A model generated the notes under the pieces. That model was not told the origin of the DNA, did not search any database, and saw only the letters and a program-made list of their open reading frames with translations. A stretch of DNA of 55,661 bases from Oscillospiraceae bacterium (GTDB lineage: Bacteria > Bacillota > Clostridia > UBA1212). Position numbers and translations under genes: made by a program. Below, piece by piece: positions 44,889-54,150 of this stretch. The DNA lies in contig SVJA01000012.1 of the NCBI GenBank assembly GCA_015069195.1, forward strand, positions 1-55,661, read 5' to 3'. Every line of letters begins with the position of its first letter. Position 1 is the first letter of the stretch.

Positions 44889-46166
44889 TTATCTCTCCTC
44901 TAAAATTTTATTTATAGAGCAAATTTTTACACATATACAAAGAATCTTAACTGCCTCTTTCAAATCTTCGATAACCGGAAGAGTAGGTGCGATTCTGATA
45001 TTTTTGTTTTCGGGATCTTTACCGTAAGGGAATGTAGCACCGGCTGGTGTAAATACAACACCGCAATCTTTTGCCATAGCGACTACTTTGTCAGCACATC
45101 CGGGAAGGGTATCAATGCTGATAAAATAACCACCTTTGGGATTACTCCAAGTGAGTATTCCCAAACCGGAAAGCTCTGATTCCAACGTTTCGAGCACAAC
45201 TTCAAATTTCGGTCTGATGATATCGGCGTGTTTCTTCATGTGAGCAATAACACCGTCGTAATCTTTAAGGAAGTTTACGTGACGGAGCTGATTTATCTTG
45301 TCGTGACCGATTGTCTGTACATTCATATGCCATTTGAAATATTCAATATTTGCAACCGATGAAGCTACTGCTGAAAGTCCGCTGCCGGAGAATGTTATCT
45401 TTGAAGTAGATGTAAACACAACGGCTCTGTCGGGATTTCCCGCTTCGGCACAAGCTTCTATTATACTGAGCTGTTTTGCAGGCGCATCATAGAGATAGTG
45501 TACTGTATAAGCATCGTCCCAGAATATTCTGAAATCATCTGCTGCGCAATCCATAGATGCGAGTTCTTTTATCACTTCGTCGGAATAAACAGTACCTGTA
45601 GGATTACTGTATTTAGGAACAGACCACATACCTTTTACGGCAGGATCTTTTACGAGTTCTTTTACGAGTGCCATATCGGGACCGTTCTCTGTAAGCGGAA
45701 CGTTTATCATTTCGATACCGAGCTGCTCTGTGATTTTAAAATGTCTGTCATAACCCGGAACAGGGCAGAGGAATTTTATTTTATCAGCCTTGCACCAAGG
45801 TGTGGCACTTTTAGAAACACCGAATACCATGAATTTCATCAAGGTATCGTACATAATATTTAAGCTGGAGTTACCGCAGACTATGACGTTTTCAGGGTTA
45901 GTTCCGATAATAGAAGCCATAAGTTCTTTGGCTTCCGGAATACCGTCTAAAATACCGTAGTTTCTGCAATCCATATTTTTAGCTGTTTTGAGGTTTCCGA
46001 GATACTTTTTATCAAGCATCTCACTGGACAGATCGAGCTGCGCCGAAGCAGGCTTTCCTCTTGTCATATCGTATGAAAGGTTAAGTGCTCTGAGTTCTTC
46101 ATACTTTTCTTTAAGCTCTGAAAGTTCGCTTTTGAGTTCTTGCTCTGTCTTGTTTATGTAATTCAT
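44889..46166 (-). CDS. class I aminotransferase (aspartate aminotransferase, type Ic-like)
   Basis: PLP-dependent aminotransferase of 425 residues. YDMTRGKPASAQLDLS, NYGILDGIPEAKELM, KYSNPTGTVYSDE and the Schiff-base Lys in TSTSKITFSGSGL match the group once grouped with MocR-like proteins and now described as aspartate aminotransferase type Ic. The start is ATG 46166 after GAAAGGCAG; six further upstream codons are excluded. The last residues (CICVKICSINKILEER) are unusually Cys-rich and run into the next start. It may supply Asp/Glu exchange or act on aromatic keto acids made by the aro operon; the latter is only a guess. Confidence 0.88.
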   Translation of the reverse strand: MNYINKTEQELKSELSELKEKYEELRALNLSYDMTRGKPASAQLDLSSEMLDKKYLGNLKTAKNMDCRNYGILDGIPEAKELMASIIGTNPENVIVCGNSSLNIMYDTLMKFMVFGVSKSATPWCKADKIKFLCPVPGYDRHFKITEQLGIEMINVPLTENGPDMALVKELVKDPAVKGMWSVPKYSNPTGTVYSDEVIKELASMDCAADDFRIFWDDAYTVHYLYDAPAKQLSIIEACAEAGNPDRAVVFTSTSKITFSGSGLSAVASSVANIEYFKWHMNVQTIGHDKINQLRHVNFLKDYDGVIAHMKKHADIIRPKFEVVLETLESELSGLGILTWSNPKGGYFISIDTLPGCADKVVAMAKDCGVVFTPAGATFPYGKDPENKNIRIAPTLPVIEDLKEAVKILCICVKICSINKILEER

Positions 46167-46203
46167 ATTTATACTGCCTTTCAAATTGTATATAATCCTA
46201 CGT

Positions 46204-46232
46204 ATTATACAGGGAACTTAATTTAACTTCAA
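46204..46232 (-). promoter_or_regulatory. sigma-A-type promoter for the aminotransferase unit
   Basis: On the minus strand TTGAAG (46232-46227) and a perfect TATAAT (46209-46204) are separated by 17 bases, 38 bases before the start codon. Confidence 0.7.
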
Positions 46233-46263
46233 TAATAAATATAGCAAAAAAAAGTAAATGTTG

Positions 46264-47250
46264 TTAATTATCTTCCGAATCTGAAGTATCTGCACCGATA
46301 TTTGCAAGCGGATTGTTATTTACCGCTTCTCTGAGAATGTCTTTATTTACATGCGTGTAAATCTCGGTTGTGGCGACGCTTTCGTGTCCGAGAATTTCCT
46401 GTAAAGACCTGATATCAACGTTTCCGTAAGTATACATAAGAGTGGCCGCTGTATGTCTGAGCTTATGTGCGGAATATTTTTCGGGATCAAGTCCTGCCTT
46501 GGTAATGAATTTTTTGACGAGGTGTTCTACCGTTTTAGGACTTATTCTTTTTCCTCGATTGCTCAAAAAGAGAGCGTTTTTGTCAGGAGAATCATCGTCA
46601 GGAGTTTTTCTTACTGCAAGATATGCGTCGATCGCACGCAAGCAGGCGTCGTTTAAGTAAACGGTTCTTTCTTTGTTTCCCTTACCCGTAACTACTATGG
46701 AATCGTTTCTGATGTTCGGAATGTTTATGCCGACAAGTTCTGCAAGACGCATACCACAGTTTAAAAACAGTGTAATAATGCAATAGTCGCGTTCTTTGTG
46801 AGGCCCGTCGATTGCTTTCAATAAATCAAGGCTCTCATCCAGTTCTAAGTATTTCGGAAGTCTTTTCGGGAGTTTCGGTGATTCCAAATCAAGGGCCGGA
46901 TTTTGCGAAATGATGCCGGCACCTTTATAGAGATATTTGAAAAACGAACGTAGACACGCAACTTTTCTCGCACGTGTAGTAGCTTTGTTTTTTCTGTCGC
47001 GGTTAAGATAGTTGATAAAAGCATACAAATCAGTTAAAGTAACGGAATCCATAAATTGCTCATCACAATCGCCTATACTGCTTAAACCTTTTCGTTTTAT
47101 CATGAAGCCGAAGAATAGGTTGAGGTCATAAACATACTCATCCACAGTCTTTTGTGACTTGCCTCTGATATCTTCCATATATACCAAAAAGTCTTCCGCA
47201 AAGTAAGGTAAAACAATATCTTTTTTTCTGTGAAAACCGTCTGCGACCAT
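46264..47250 (-). CDS. tyrosine recombinase, XerC/XerD-like
   Basis: 328 residues. An N-terminal SAM-like core-binding domain (YFAEDFLVYMEDIRGKSQKT) is followed by the catalytic domain with Arg in CGMRLAELVGI, Lys in VTGKGNKERTV, His-x-x-Arg in SAHKLRHTAATLMY, His in LGHESVATTE and the Tyr nucleophile in IYTHV. All six residues are present. No phage or integron genes are adjacent, which favours a housekeeping chromosome-dimer resolvase over an integrase. GGAGG before ATG 47250 sets the start, ten codons inside the open frame. It is divergent from glyA. Confidence 0.88.
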   Translation of the reverse strand: MVADGFHRKKDIVLPYFAEDFLVYMEDIRGKSQKTVDEYVYDLNLFFGFMIKRKGLSSIGDCDEQFMDSVTLTDLYAFINYLNRDRKNKATTRARKVACLRSFFKYLYKGAGIISQNPALDLESPKLPKRLPKYLELDESLDLLKAIDGPHKERDYCIITLFLNCGMRLAELVGINIPNIRNDSIVVTGKGNKERTVYLNDACLRAIDAYLAVRKTPDDDSPDKNALFLSNRGKRISPKTVEHLVKKFITKAGLDPEKYSAHKLRHTAATLMYTYGNVDIRSLQEILGHESVATTEIYTHVNKDILREAVNNNPLANIGADTSDSEDN

Positions 47251-47343
47251 AATTCCTCCGTCTGTAATTCTGATATTCAACAGTATAATTCAAATCAAAG
47301 ATTAAATAAAGAAAAATATTGTTAAATATTGCGTAATGTTTGA

Positions 47344-47371
47344 TTGACAAAAATGTAAGCATAAGTATAAT
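47344..47371 (+). promoter_or_regulatory. sigma-A promoter for glyA
   Basis: Consensus TTGACA (47344-47349) and TATAAT (47366-47371) with a 16-bp spacer, the best promoter match in the window. Confidence 0.8.
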
Positions 47372-47407
47372 TAAGAAGTGATTTTTTGACCTATTAGGAG
47401 GATTATA

Positions 47408-48652
47408 ATGAACAGTATCGAAGAAATACGTCTTGTAGACCCTGAAGCAGCTCAGTACATTGAGTCGGAGCTCTCAAGACAGCAGAATAAAATTGAACTT
47501 ATCGCTTCTGAAAACTTTGTAAGCAAAGCAGTTATGGCGGCAGCCGGCAGTGTTCTTACAAACAAGTATGCCGAAGGTTATCCTGGAAAGAGATACTACG
47601 GCGGTTGTGAGCATGTTGACGAAATAGAGACACTTGCTATCGAGCGTGCTAAAAAGCTTTTCGGAGCAAATTACGCAAACGTTCAGCCGCACTCAGGTGC
47701 TCAGGCAAATACAGCAGTATTTTTTGCAGTACTTCAGCCGGGTGATACTGTTCTCGGTATGAACCTTGCACACGGCGGTCACCTTACACACGGCAGCCCC
47801 GTAAATATGTCGGGTAAGTGGTTTAACATCGTTTCATACGGTGTAAGTGAAGCAGATTGCCGGATTGATTATGAAGAAGTTAAAAAGGTTGCACTTAAAA
47901 CAAAGCCGAAGCTTATCGTTTGCGGCGCGAGTGCATATTCCAGAATTATAGATTTTACAAAGTTCCGTGAGATTGCAGATGCAGTAGGAGCATATCTTAT
48001 GGTAGATATGGCTCACATTGCAGGACTTGTCGCTGCAGGTCTCCATCCGTCACCGGTTGGTATTGCTGATTTTGTAACTACAACAACTCACAAGACACTC
48101 AGAGGTCCCAGAGGCGGTTTGATTCTTACAAACACAGAAGAAAACGCTACTTTGATAAACAAAGCTGTATTCCCCGGAATTCAGGGAGGTCCTTTGATGC
48201 ACATTATTGCTGCTAAGGCTGTTGCATTCGGTGAGGCTCTTACACCTGCATTCAAAGAGTATCAGACACAGATCGTTAAGAACGCTGCACGTCTTGCTGC
48301 TGAGCTTGAAAAGAGAGGCGCTAAACTCGTTGCAGGCGGTACAGATAACCACCTTATGCTCGTTGACGTCACTTGCTTTGGAATCACAGGTAAAGAAGCA
48401 CAGCTTATGCTTGATGATGTAAATATTACTTGTAACAAAAACGGTATACCTTTTGACAAGCAGAAACCTTTTGTGACAAGCGGTATCAGACTCGGTACTC
48501 CTGCAGTTACATCGAGAGGTATGAAAGAAGATGATATGGAAGTCATCGCTGACTGCATCGTAACAGCACTCACCGACAAAGACGGTTCAAAGAAAGAAGA
48601 AGTAAAGGCAAAAGTTGAGAACCTTCTCGCAAAATATCCTTTATATGCATAA
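47408..48652 (+). CDS. glyA: serine hydroxymethyltransferase
   Basis: PLP enzyme interconverting serine and glycine, loading one-carbon units on tetrahydrofolate. 414 residues with [40 protein letters not shown] and the PLP-lysine motif [19 protein letters not shown] lies seven bases before the ATG. It has a consensus promoter and its own terminator, consistent with strong, independent expression. Confidence 0.97.
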   Translation: MNSIEEIRLVDPEAAQYIESELSRQQNKIELIASENFVSKAVMAAAGSVLTNKYAEGYPGKRYYGGCEHVDEIETLAIERAKKLFGANYANVQPHSGAQANTAVFFAVLQPGDTVLGMNLAHGGHLTHGSPVNMSGKWFNIVSYGVSEADCRIDYEEVKKVALKTKPKLIVCGASAYSRIIDFTKFREIADAVGAYLMVDMAHIAGLVAAGLHPSPVGIADFVTTTTHKTLRGPRGGLILTNTEENATLINKAVFPGIQGGPLMHIIAAKAVAFGEALTPAFKEYQTQIVKNAARLAAELEKRGAKLVAGGTDNHLMLVDVTCFGITGKEAQLMLDDVNITCNKNGIPFDKQKPFVTSGIRLGTPAVTSRGMKEDDMEVIADCIVTALTDKDGSKKEEVKAKVENLLAKYPLYA

Positions 48653-48665
48653 TAAGTTTCAGACG

Positions 48666-48698
48666 GCCGCTGCTGTTTTATAACGCAGCGGCTTTTTT
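48666..48698 (+). terminator. terminator after glyA
   Basis: GCCGCTGC (48666-48673) pairs with GCAGCGGC (48685-48692), followed by TTTTTT. It lies only 14 bases before the rarA start. Confidence 0.9.
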
Positions 48699-48711
48699 AA
48701 GGCGGTATCAC

Positions 48712-50007
48712 ATGGCAGAACCACTCGCATACAGAATGCGTCCCAAAACAATAGAAGAATTTTGTGGTCAAAAGCATATACTTGCTCCCGGAAAGCTTTT
48801 ATACAGAATGATAAAGGCAGACCGATTGGCAAGTGTTATATTTTTCGGACCACCCGGTACCGGAAAAACAACACTTGCACGTATTATTGCAAATGCTACA
48901 GATGTAGGTTTTGAAAAATTGAACGCTGTTACGGCAGGCGTTGCTGATATAAAGAGAATTGCGGCAGACAGCCAGAACACTATGCTTAATCCGTCGGGTA
49001 GAGTTGTACTTTTTATCGATGAGATACATCGTTTTAATAAAGCACAACAGGACGCATTGCTTCCGTTTGTTGAAAGCGGCTCAATTATATTGATTGGTGC
49101 AACTACCGAAAATCCGTTTTTTGAGGTAAACAAGGCCCTTATATCACGTTCTACCGTATTCCAGCTCAACCCTCTTACAAACGATGATATAAAAGATATC
49201 GTATACCGTGCCCTTGATGATAAAGAAAACGGTTACGGCGATTTAAATATAACCATTGACGAAAACGCACTTGAATTTCTAGCCGAAACTGCGGCAGGCG
49301 ATGCCCGAGCCGCTCTTAACGCTTTGGAACTTGCTGTTATAAGCTCCGAAGCAGATATGTTGAACGGTTTTAATATTACTCTTGATATTATGTCAGAATG
49401 TGTGCAAAAGAAGTCTATCCGTTTTGATAAAGACGGAGAAGCGCATTATGACAATATAAGTGCGTTTATAAAGAGTATGCGGGGAAGTAATCCGGATGCG
49501 GCTGTTTTTTACCTTGCAAGAGCTTTGTATGCAGGCGAAGATATAAACTTTTTGGCAAGAAGAATAATGATTTGTGCAAGTGAAGATGTCGGCACGGCAA
49601 ATCCGACCGCACTTATTGTTGCAAGTGCTGCGGCTGACGCCGTAAGAATGATCGGTATGCCTGAAGCTCGCATAATACTTGCTCACGCAGCTATCACCGT
49701 CGCAACAAGTCCTAAATCAAACGCTTGCTATAATGCGATAAATACTGCCCTTTATGACGTGGAACATAAAAATACCGGTGAAGTACCGATGCAACTTCGA
49801 AACGCCGAGACAAGCGGTATGGCAGACCTTGGATACGGTGACGGTTATAAGTATGCACACGATTATCCTGGACACGTTGCCGATATGGAATTTTTCCCTG
49901 ATAGCATGAAAGGTACTAAATACTACAGTCCTTGCGGGAACGGCGCAGAAAATAAGATTATTGAGTATCTTAAATGGGCTGAAGAAATGAAAATGTCAAA
50001 AAAATAA
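48712..50007 (+). CDS. rarA: replication-associated recombination protein A (RarA/MgsA)
   Basis: AAA+ ATPase acting at stalled replication forks. 431 residues: MRPKTIEEFCGQKHIL opening, Walker A FFGPPGTGKTT, Walker B FIDEIHRFNKAQQD, GATTENPFFEVN, then the C-terminal tetramerisation region (EDVGTANPTALIVA and KSNACYNAI). AAGGCGG stands before ATG 48712. It directly follows the glyA terminator, so it must be read through from glyA or use a promoter not recognised here. Confidence 0.95.
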   Translation: MAEPLAYRMRPKTIEEFCGQKHILAPGKLLYRMIKADRLASVIFFGPPGTGKTTLARIIANATDVGFEKLNAVTAGVADIKRIAADSQNTMLNPSGRVVLFIDEIHRFNKAQQDALLPFVESGSIILIGATTENPFFEVNKALISRSTVFQLNPLTNDDIKDIVYRALDDKENGYGDLNITIDENALEFLAETAAGDARAALNALELAVISSEADMLNGFNITLDIMSECVQKKSIRFDKDGEAHYDNISAFIKSMRGSNPDAAVFYLARALYAGEDINFLARRIMICASEDVGTANPTALIVASAAADAVRMIGMPEARIILAHAAITVATSPKSNACYNAINTALYDVEHKNTGEVPMQLRNAETSGMADLGYGDGYKYAHDYPGHVADMEFFPDSMKGTKYYSPCGNGAENKIIEYLKWAEEMKMSKK

Positions 50008-50021
50008 TTGGTGGCAAATAT

Positions 50022-52259
50022 ATGATTTCAAACAAAGAACTTACATTTGAAATTAAAGAATACATCGAAAAGAATAAATCGCAAATCGGAGATGCACTTT
50101 ATGCTGTTACGGGTGATTTGTCACGCGAGGGGCAATATTTTGCTTCGTGGCTGGTATTAACCGATACACATATCGTCACTTATGATGGTGAATATTTAGT
50201 TACGAAGATTTCGGATTTAAAGTCTGTTTTCGTAAAAAGAATGTATGGAAATGCATCGATTGTCGCCGTGAATTGTGATGATGTGACTGTTTGTTTGTTC
50301 AGATATACATATTCCGTTGCAATAATATGCGATGCGATTACCGATTACATCAGACATATAAAAGACGGACTTGATCCAGAAAATGAGAAAGGAATTCTTG
50401 ATAATACGTTTGCTAAACTCTTGCGTGTCTGTCCGAAATGCGGCAGAGCACTTCAAAGAGAGGGTAGTGAGTGTTTAAAATGTAAATCAAAGAGATCTGT
50501 TTATAAAAAGGTTTCAAAATACATAAAACCCGAGCTTAAACATTTGCTTTTCTGTGTTTTCCTTTCAATAATCACAACAATAACAGTTCTTTTCCCTCCG
50601 AGAATGACGCAGATGCTCATAGATGATGTTATTCCGGAAAAGAATACAAAAATGCTCTTTAACATCGTAATTATACTGATAATTTCGTACATTGTGCAGG
50701 GCATTGTGGCGGCATACAGAACTTACTGCATAAGAATGAGCGGTGATCGACTTGTACTAAGCATCAGAAACGATGTATATGAAAAGGCTCAGAAGTTACC
50801 AATGGGTTTTTATGACAAAACGTCGACCGGTTCTATTATTAACAGAATAACGAGCGATTCACTTACTTTGCAGTCGTTTGTGCTTCGTTTCTTTCAGGAA
50901 GCCATTGCGCAGGCCATTCTGATGGTACTGATAATAATATTTATGTTTTCGGTTCATTGGAAACTTGCTCTTGTTGCACTTGTTCCCGTCCCTTTTATAG
51001 TTTTTGTAAGAAGAAAATACGGAAAGAAAATACACCCGTATTACAGAAAAATATGGAGAAGATGGGCTGCCGTGTCAGGAATCTTGACTGATACAATCCC
51101 TTGTGTACGCGTTATAAAGTCATTTACGGGTGAGAAAAAAGCCACAGAAAAATTCACAAAGTATAATATGAAATGGCTTAAAATGGAAATAAAATCAATG
51201 AAAATCGTTGTTCCTTTTCCTCATATAATTAACTTTCTGACTGCAGCCGGTTCGATACTTATATGGGCTGTTGGCGGAACCTGGGTAATCAATGGGTCCG
51301 ACAGTCAGATATCTCTCGGTTTATTGGTATCTTTTATTACTTATACATCGATGTTCTATACACCGGTGAACTTCTTTGCGACATTGAATGACGAATTCCA
51401 GAAAGCACTTTCTTCAACAGAAAGACTTTTGGATATAATCGATGCGGATCCCGAAGTAAACGACGGAAAATGTCTTAAACCTGAGAAAATAGATGGAAAA
51501 ATCGAGTTTAAAAACGTTAGTTTTTCTTTTGATAAAGGCAGAAAGACTCTTTCAAACATTGATCTTACGATAAATCCCGGTGATATAGTCGGTGTTGTAG
51601 GCACCACAGGTTCGGGTAAAACTACGCTTATAAACATCCTTCAAAGATATTACGATAACTACGAGGGTGACATATATCTTGACGGGACAAATATAAAAGA
51701 TATCGACCTAGAATACTATCGTTCAAAAATCGGTTTTGTTCAGCAGGACCCTATGATGTTCAGCGATACTATTTTTAATAACATTGCTTTCGGTAAACCT
51801 AATGCGACTCCCGAAGAAGTATTTGAGGCTGCTGATGTTGCGAACGCACACGACTTTATCGTAAAACAGCCCGATGCATATGATTCGTTGCTCGGCGAAA
51901 GGGGTATCGGTCTTTCCGGTGGTGAAAAGCAACGTGTTTCTATCGCAAGAGCAGTGCTTAAAAATCCGGAAATACTCATTTTTGACGAGGCGACTGCTTC
52001 TGTTGACTCCGAAACTGAAGAACTAATACAAAGTGCAATCGAGCGGCTTATAAAAGGCAGAACCACTATTATGATTGCGCACAGACTTTCAACTCTCAGA
52101 AAAGCAAATGTGATAATCGTAATTGATAACGGAAATATAATTGAAATGGGTTCACACGAAGAACTGATAGCTCTCGGCGGAAAGTATTCAAAATTGATTG
52201 AAATTCAATCGTTGTCAGAGAAAGTAAGAAAACAAAAAGCCGAAGAGAAGTTTGATTGA
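50022..52259 (+). CDS. ABC exporter (fused permease-ATPase) with N-terminal extension and zinc ribbon
   Basis: 745 residues, longer than the usual 580. Residues 1-130 form an extra soluble domain (TDTHIVTYDGEYLVTKISDL, PH-like in pattern). A zinc ribbon follows, C137/C140 and C151/C154 (CPKCGRALQ, CLKC). Six membrane segments come next, then the ATPase domain with Walker A GTTGSGKTT, Q-loop FVQQDPMMF, signature LSGGEKQR and Walker B ILIFDEATASVD. The type is a homodimeric exporter; the substrate is unknown. It starts 14 bases after rarA and is followed nine bases later by a DUF1854 protein. That pairing recurs in bacteria, including loci annotated with cyanophycin metabolism, but no cyanophycin gene is seen here. 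Confidence 0.9.
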   Translation: MISNKELTFEIKEYIEKNKSQIGDALYAVTGDLSREGQYFASWLVLTDTHIVTYDGEYLVTKISDLKSVFVKRMYGNASIVAVNCDDVTVCLFRYTYSVAIICDAITDYIRHIKDGLDPENEKGILDNTFAKLLRVCPKCGRALQREGSECLKCKSKRSVYKKVSKYIKPELKHLLFCVFLSIITTITVLFPPRMTQMLIDDVIPEKNTKMLFNIVIILIISYIVQGIVAAYRTYCIRMSGDRLVLSIRNDVYEKAQKLPMGFYDKTSTGSIINRITSDSLTLQSFVLRFFQEAIAQAILMVLIIIFMFSVHWKLALVALVPVPFIVFVRRKYGKKIHPYYRKIWRRWAAVSGILTDTIPCVRVIKSFTGEKKATEKFTKYNMKWLKMEIKSMKIVVPFPHIINFLTAAGSILIWAVGGTWVINGSDSQISLGLLVSFITYTSMFYTPVNFFATLNDEFQKALSSTERLLDIIDADPEVNDGKCLKPEKIDGKIEFKNVSFSFDKGRKTLSNIDLTINPGDIVGVVGTTGSGKTTLINILQRYYDNYEGDIYLDGTNIKDIDLEYYRSKIGFVQQDPMMFSDTIFNNIAFGKPNATPEEVFEAADVANAHDFIVKQPDAYDSLLGERGIGLSGGEKQRVSIARAVLKNPEILIFDEATASVDSETEELIQSAIERLIKGRTTIMIAHRLSTLRKANVIIVIDNGNIIEMGSHEELIALGGKYSKLIEIQSLSEKVRKQKAEEKFD

Positions 52260-52268
52260 GGTGATTAT

Positions 52269-52754
52269 ATGCCGAGAAGATATGAGGAAAATTTAAAACT
52301 TACAAAAAATATCAATTTCGCAAGTTTGGATGCCGAAACAAACAGCGGTGAAAAGTTTGAAAATGTAACACTTAAAAGATTATTTCCGATAAACAGCATT
52401 CACGACTATATATCGGTTATTTCTCCTGAGGGAAAAGAATTGTTTATTGTAAAAAGTATGGCTGGTTTTGAAGAAAATTCACTTAAAATTGCAGAAGAAT
52501 TTCTCGAAAGCTTTTATATGATTCCGAAGATTTTAAAAGTTTACGGTAAAAAGGACAAATTCGGCAGACTTAATATTGATGTACTTACCGATATCGGCGA
52601 CCGTACTATTGAAATAGCAAACAGACAGACTGACATAAAGGTCAGAGAAGACGGCAGAGTATTGTTCCGTGACATAAACGACAATCGATATGAAGTCGAA
52701 GATCTTTCTCGTCTTGACAGAAGAAGTCTGGCGATTTTGGATTCAGACTTGTAA
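52269..52754 (+). CDS. DUF1854-family protein, partner of the ABC exporter
   Basis: 161 residues, cytoplasmic. LKRLFPINSIHDYISVISPEGKE and the C-terminal DINDNRYEVEDLSRLDRRS match the DUF1854 pattern. It sits nine bases behind the ABC gene with GAGGTG before the ATG, so the two are co-expressed, and it probably works with the transporter. Its biochemical role is unknown. Confidence 0.85.
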   Translation: MPRRYEENLKLTKNINFASLDAETNSGEKFENVTLKRLFPINSIHDYISVISPEGKELFIVKSMAGFEENSLKIAEEFLESFYMIPKILKVYGKKDKFGRLNIDVLTDIGDRTIEIANRQTDIKVREDGRVLFRDINDNRYEVEDLSRLDRRSLAILDSDL

Positions 52755-52777
52755 AACAAACATTTTTGTAATATTAT
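52749..52777 (+). promoter_or_regulatory. sigma-A-type promoter for the riboswitch-queT transcript
   Basis: TTGTAA (52749-52754, overlapping the DUF1854 stop) and TATTAT (52772-52777) with a 17-bp spacer. Transcription would start about five bases before the riboswitch. Confidence 0.55.
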
Positions 52778-52788
52778 TGTCGGGCAAT

Positions 52789-52831
52789 AGTGAGTTCGTG
52801 ACCTTCCTCACTTAAAACAAAACTAAAGGAG
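52789..52831 (+). promoter_or_regulatory. preQ1-I riboswitch
   Basis: P1 is AGTGAG (52789-52794) with CTCACT (52807-52812). The loop TTCGTGACCTTC supplies the conserved UUC and ACC. The tail TTAAAACAAAACTAAAGGAG is nearly the tail of known preQ1-I aptamers and contains the queT Shine-Dalgarno (AAAGGAG). Binding of preQ1 would pair the tail into the pseudoknot and block translation. It stands directly before a queuosine-precursor transporter, which agrees with the call. Confidence 0.88.
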
Positions 52832-52839
52832 TGCTTTTT

Positions 52840-53334
52840 ATGAAAAAAAACAGAGCATTATTTATTTCTTATTCTGCGGTTATTGCTTCACTTTATGTGG
52901 TGCTAACTTTTTTGTCTAACATTTTCAGTCTTTCGGTCGGTCTTATTCAGTTCAGATTTTCTGAAATACTTGCGATTTTACCTTTGTTCTCAATTACTGC
53001 GATTCCGGGACTTACGATTGGTTGCCTTATATCGAACATATTAACAGGTTGTCCACTTTGGGATGTTTTGCTCGGAACTTTAGCGACACTTATCGGTGCC
53101 ATCGGAACGTATTTTATTGGTGAAAAATCTTATTTGTTATCACTTTTTCCTCCGATATTATCAAATGCAATTATTGTTCCTATCGTTTATACGATTATTT
53201 ATTCATTTGGCAATGAAGGATTTATCGCATGGTTTTGCGGTGTATTCGTCGGCGAATTTGTAATGATAGCTTTGGTCGGAAGTATCCTTTACAACATACT
53301 CAAAAAAAATCAGAAAAATTTATTTAAAATTTGA
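52840..53334 (+). CDS. queT: queuosine precursor transporter QueT (ECF substrate-binding component)
   Basis: 164 residues with about five membrane helices and the QueT-family features SVGLIQFRFSEILAILPLF, GLTIGCLISNILTGCPLWDVLLGTLATLIGA. As an energy-coupling-factor S-component it would need the general EcfAA'T module, not in this window. ATG 52840 lies eight bases from AAAGGAG; the GTG nine bases upstream is rejected. Expression is probably shut off by preQ1 through the riboswitch. Confidence 0.9.
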   Translation: MKKNRALFISYSAVIASLYVVLTFLSNIFSLSVGLIQFRFSEILAILPLFSITAIPGLTIGCLISNILTGCPLWDVLLGTLATLIGAIGTYFIGEKSYLLSLFPPILSNAIIVPIVYTIIYSFGNEGFIAWFCGVFVGEFVMIALVGSILYNILKKNQKNLFKI

Positions 53335-53415
53335 AAATAATGTATTGAATTGTGTCAGAACGGACAAAATTACTTTGTACAAACGTACTTAAACGTATAC
53401 AAAGGAGTGTTGGTT

Positions 53416-53763
53416 TTGATACAACGAGGTGACATTTATTATGCAGATCTAAGTCCCGTAATCGGCTCAGAACAAGGCGGTGTAAGACCGGTACTTGTGA
53501 TTCAGAACGATGTAGGAAACAAATACAGCCCGACAATAATTGTGGCGGCGGTTACTTCTCAAATGAACAAATCCAGATTGCCTACGCACCTTAATTTAAG
53601 TGCAGACGAATTCGGATTAAGCAAAGATTCGGTAGTTCTTCTGGAACAGCTCAGAACAATCGATAAAAAGAGACTCAAAGAACACATATGCAGGCTTGAT
53701 AACGGTTTTATGAACCGGATCGACAAAGCTCTTGAAATAAGCTTAGGTCTTGCAAGAGCATAA
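53416..53763 (+). CDS. ndoA: MazF/EndoA-type endoribonuclease toxin
   Basis: 115 residues, the same length as Bacillus EndoA, beginning [22 protein letters not shown] and containing [10 protein letters not shown] and [16 protein letters not shown], the RNA-binding and catalytic segments. It cleaves single-stranded mRNA at short motifs. The start is TTG at 53416, eight bases after AGGAG; no ATG is available. In Bacillus the antitoxin gene ndoAI lies directly upstream; here the upstream gene is queT and no antitoxin frame is visible. Confidence 0.88.
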   Translation: MIQRGDIYYADLSPVIGSEQGGVRPVLVIQNDVGNKYSPTIIVAAVTSQMNKSRLPTHLNLSADEFGLSKDSVVLLEQLRTIDKKRLKEHICRLDNGFMNRIDKALEISLGLARA

Positions 53764-53770
53764 AATACAC

Positions 53771-53797
53771 CACTACATAGAAACGTTCTGTGTAGTG
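53771..53797 (+). terminator. hairpin after ndoA
   Basis: CACTACATAGAA pairs with TTCTGTGTAGTG (12 bp, one G-U) around a three-base loop. No T-run follows, so it may protect the 3' end rather than terminate. Confidence 0.45.
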
Positions 53798-53882
53798 ATA
53801 CATAATAAAATCATCAATATAAGAATTATTAAAAGATAAAAGGTTTCATTAATATAACAAAAAAAGTGTCAAAACAAAAATC

Positions 53883-53917
53883 GACGCGGCGGTCTTCTTG
53901 ATAAAAGCCGCCGCGTC
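53883..53917 (-). terminator. GC-rich terminator after the spore protein gene
   Basis: GACGCGGCGG and CCGCCGCGTC form a perfect 10-bp stem. On the minus strand it is followed by GATTTTTGTTTTG. Confidence 0.8.
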
Positions 53918-53942
53918 TCATAATTTTTATTCAAAAATCAAA

Positions 53943-54134
53943 TTATTTCTTACCTGTAAAATAATTGTTGCCTGTATAGCTTTCAAATACTTTACGAACG
54001 ATATTACCGCCGATTGTACCAGCTTCTCTGGAAGTGAGGTCGCCGTTGTATCCGTCTTTAAGATTGATACCTGATTCTCTTGCGATTTCATACTTCATCT
54101 GGTCAAAAGCAGTTTTGCTGTTGCTCTTAGACAT
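53943..54134 (-). CDS. small acid-soluble spore protein, alpha/beta type
   Basis: 63 residues that saturate spore DNA and protect it from UV and heat. QMKYEIARESGI contains the germination protease site (cleavage after Glu in YEIA). SREAGTIGGNIVRKVFE is the second conserved DNA-binding block. CGGAGG precedes the ATG. It should be made in the forespore under sigma-G; no clear sigma-G promoter could be read. A short hairpin with a T-run sits just ahead of the ribosome site. Confidence 0.95.
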   Translation of the reverse strand: MSKSNSKTAFDQMKYEIARESGINLKDGYNGDLTSREAGTIGGNIVRKVFESYTGNNYFTGKK

Positions 54135-54150
54135 AATTGTAACCTCCGTT

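Noticed and set aside
46264-47250. Integrase of a mobile element
   Set aside because: No attachment-site repeats, phage or conjugation genes, or tRNA are nearby; a housekeeping Xer-type role is more likely.
53374-53403. Palindrome before ndoA as a firm operator
   Set aside because: Only the outer six bases match well; mentioned as a possibility but not listed as a feature.
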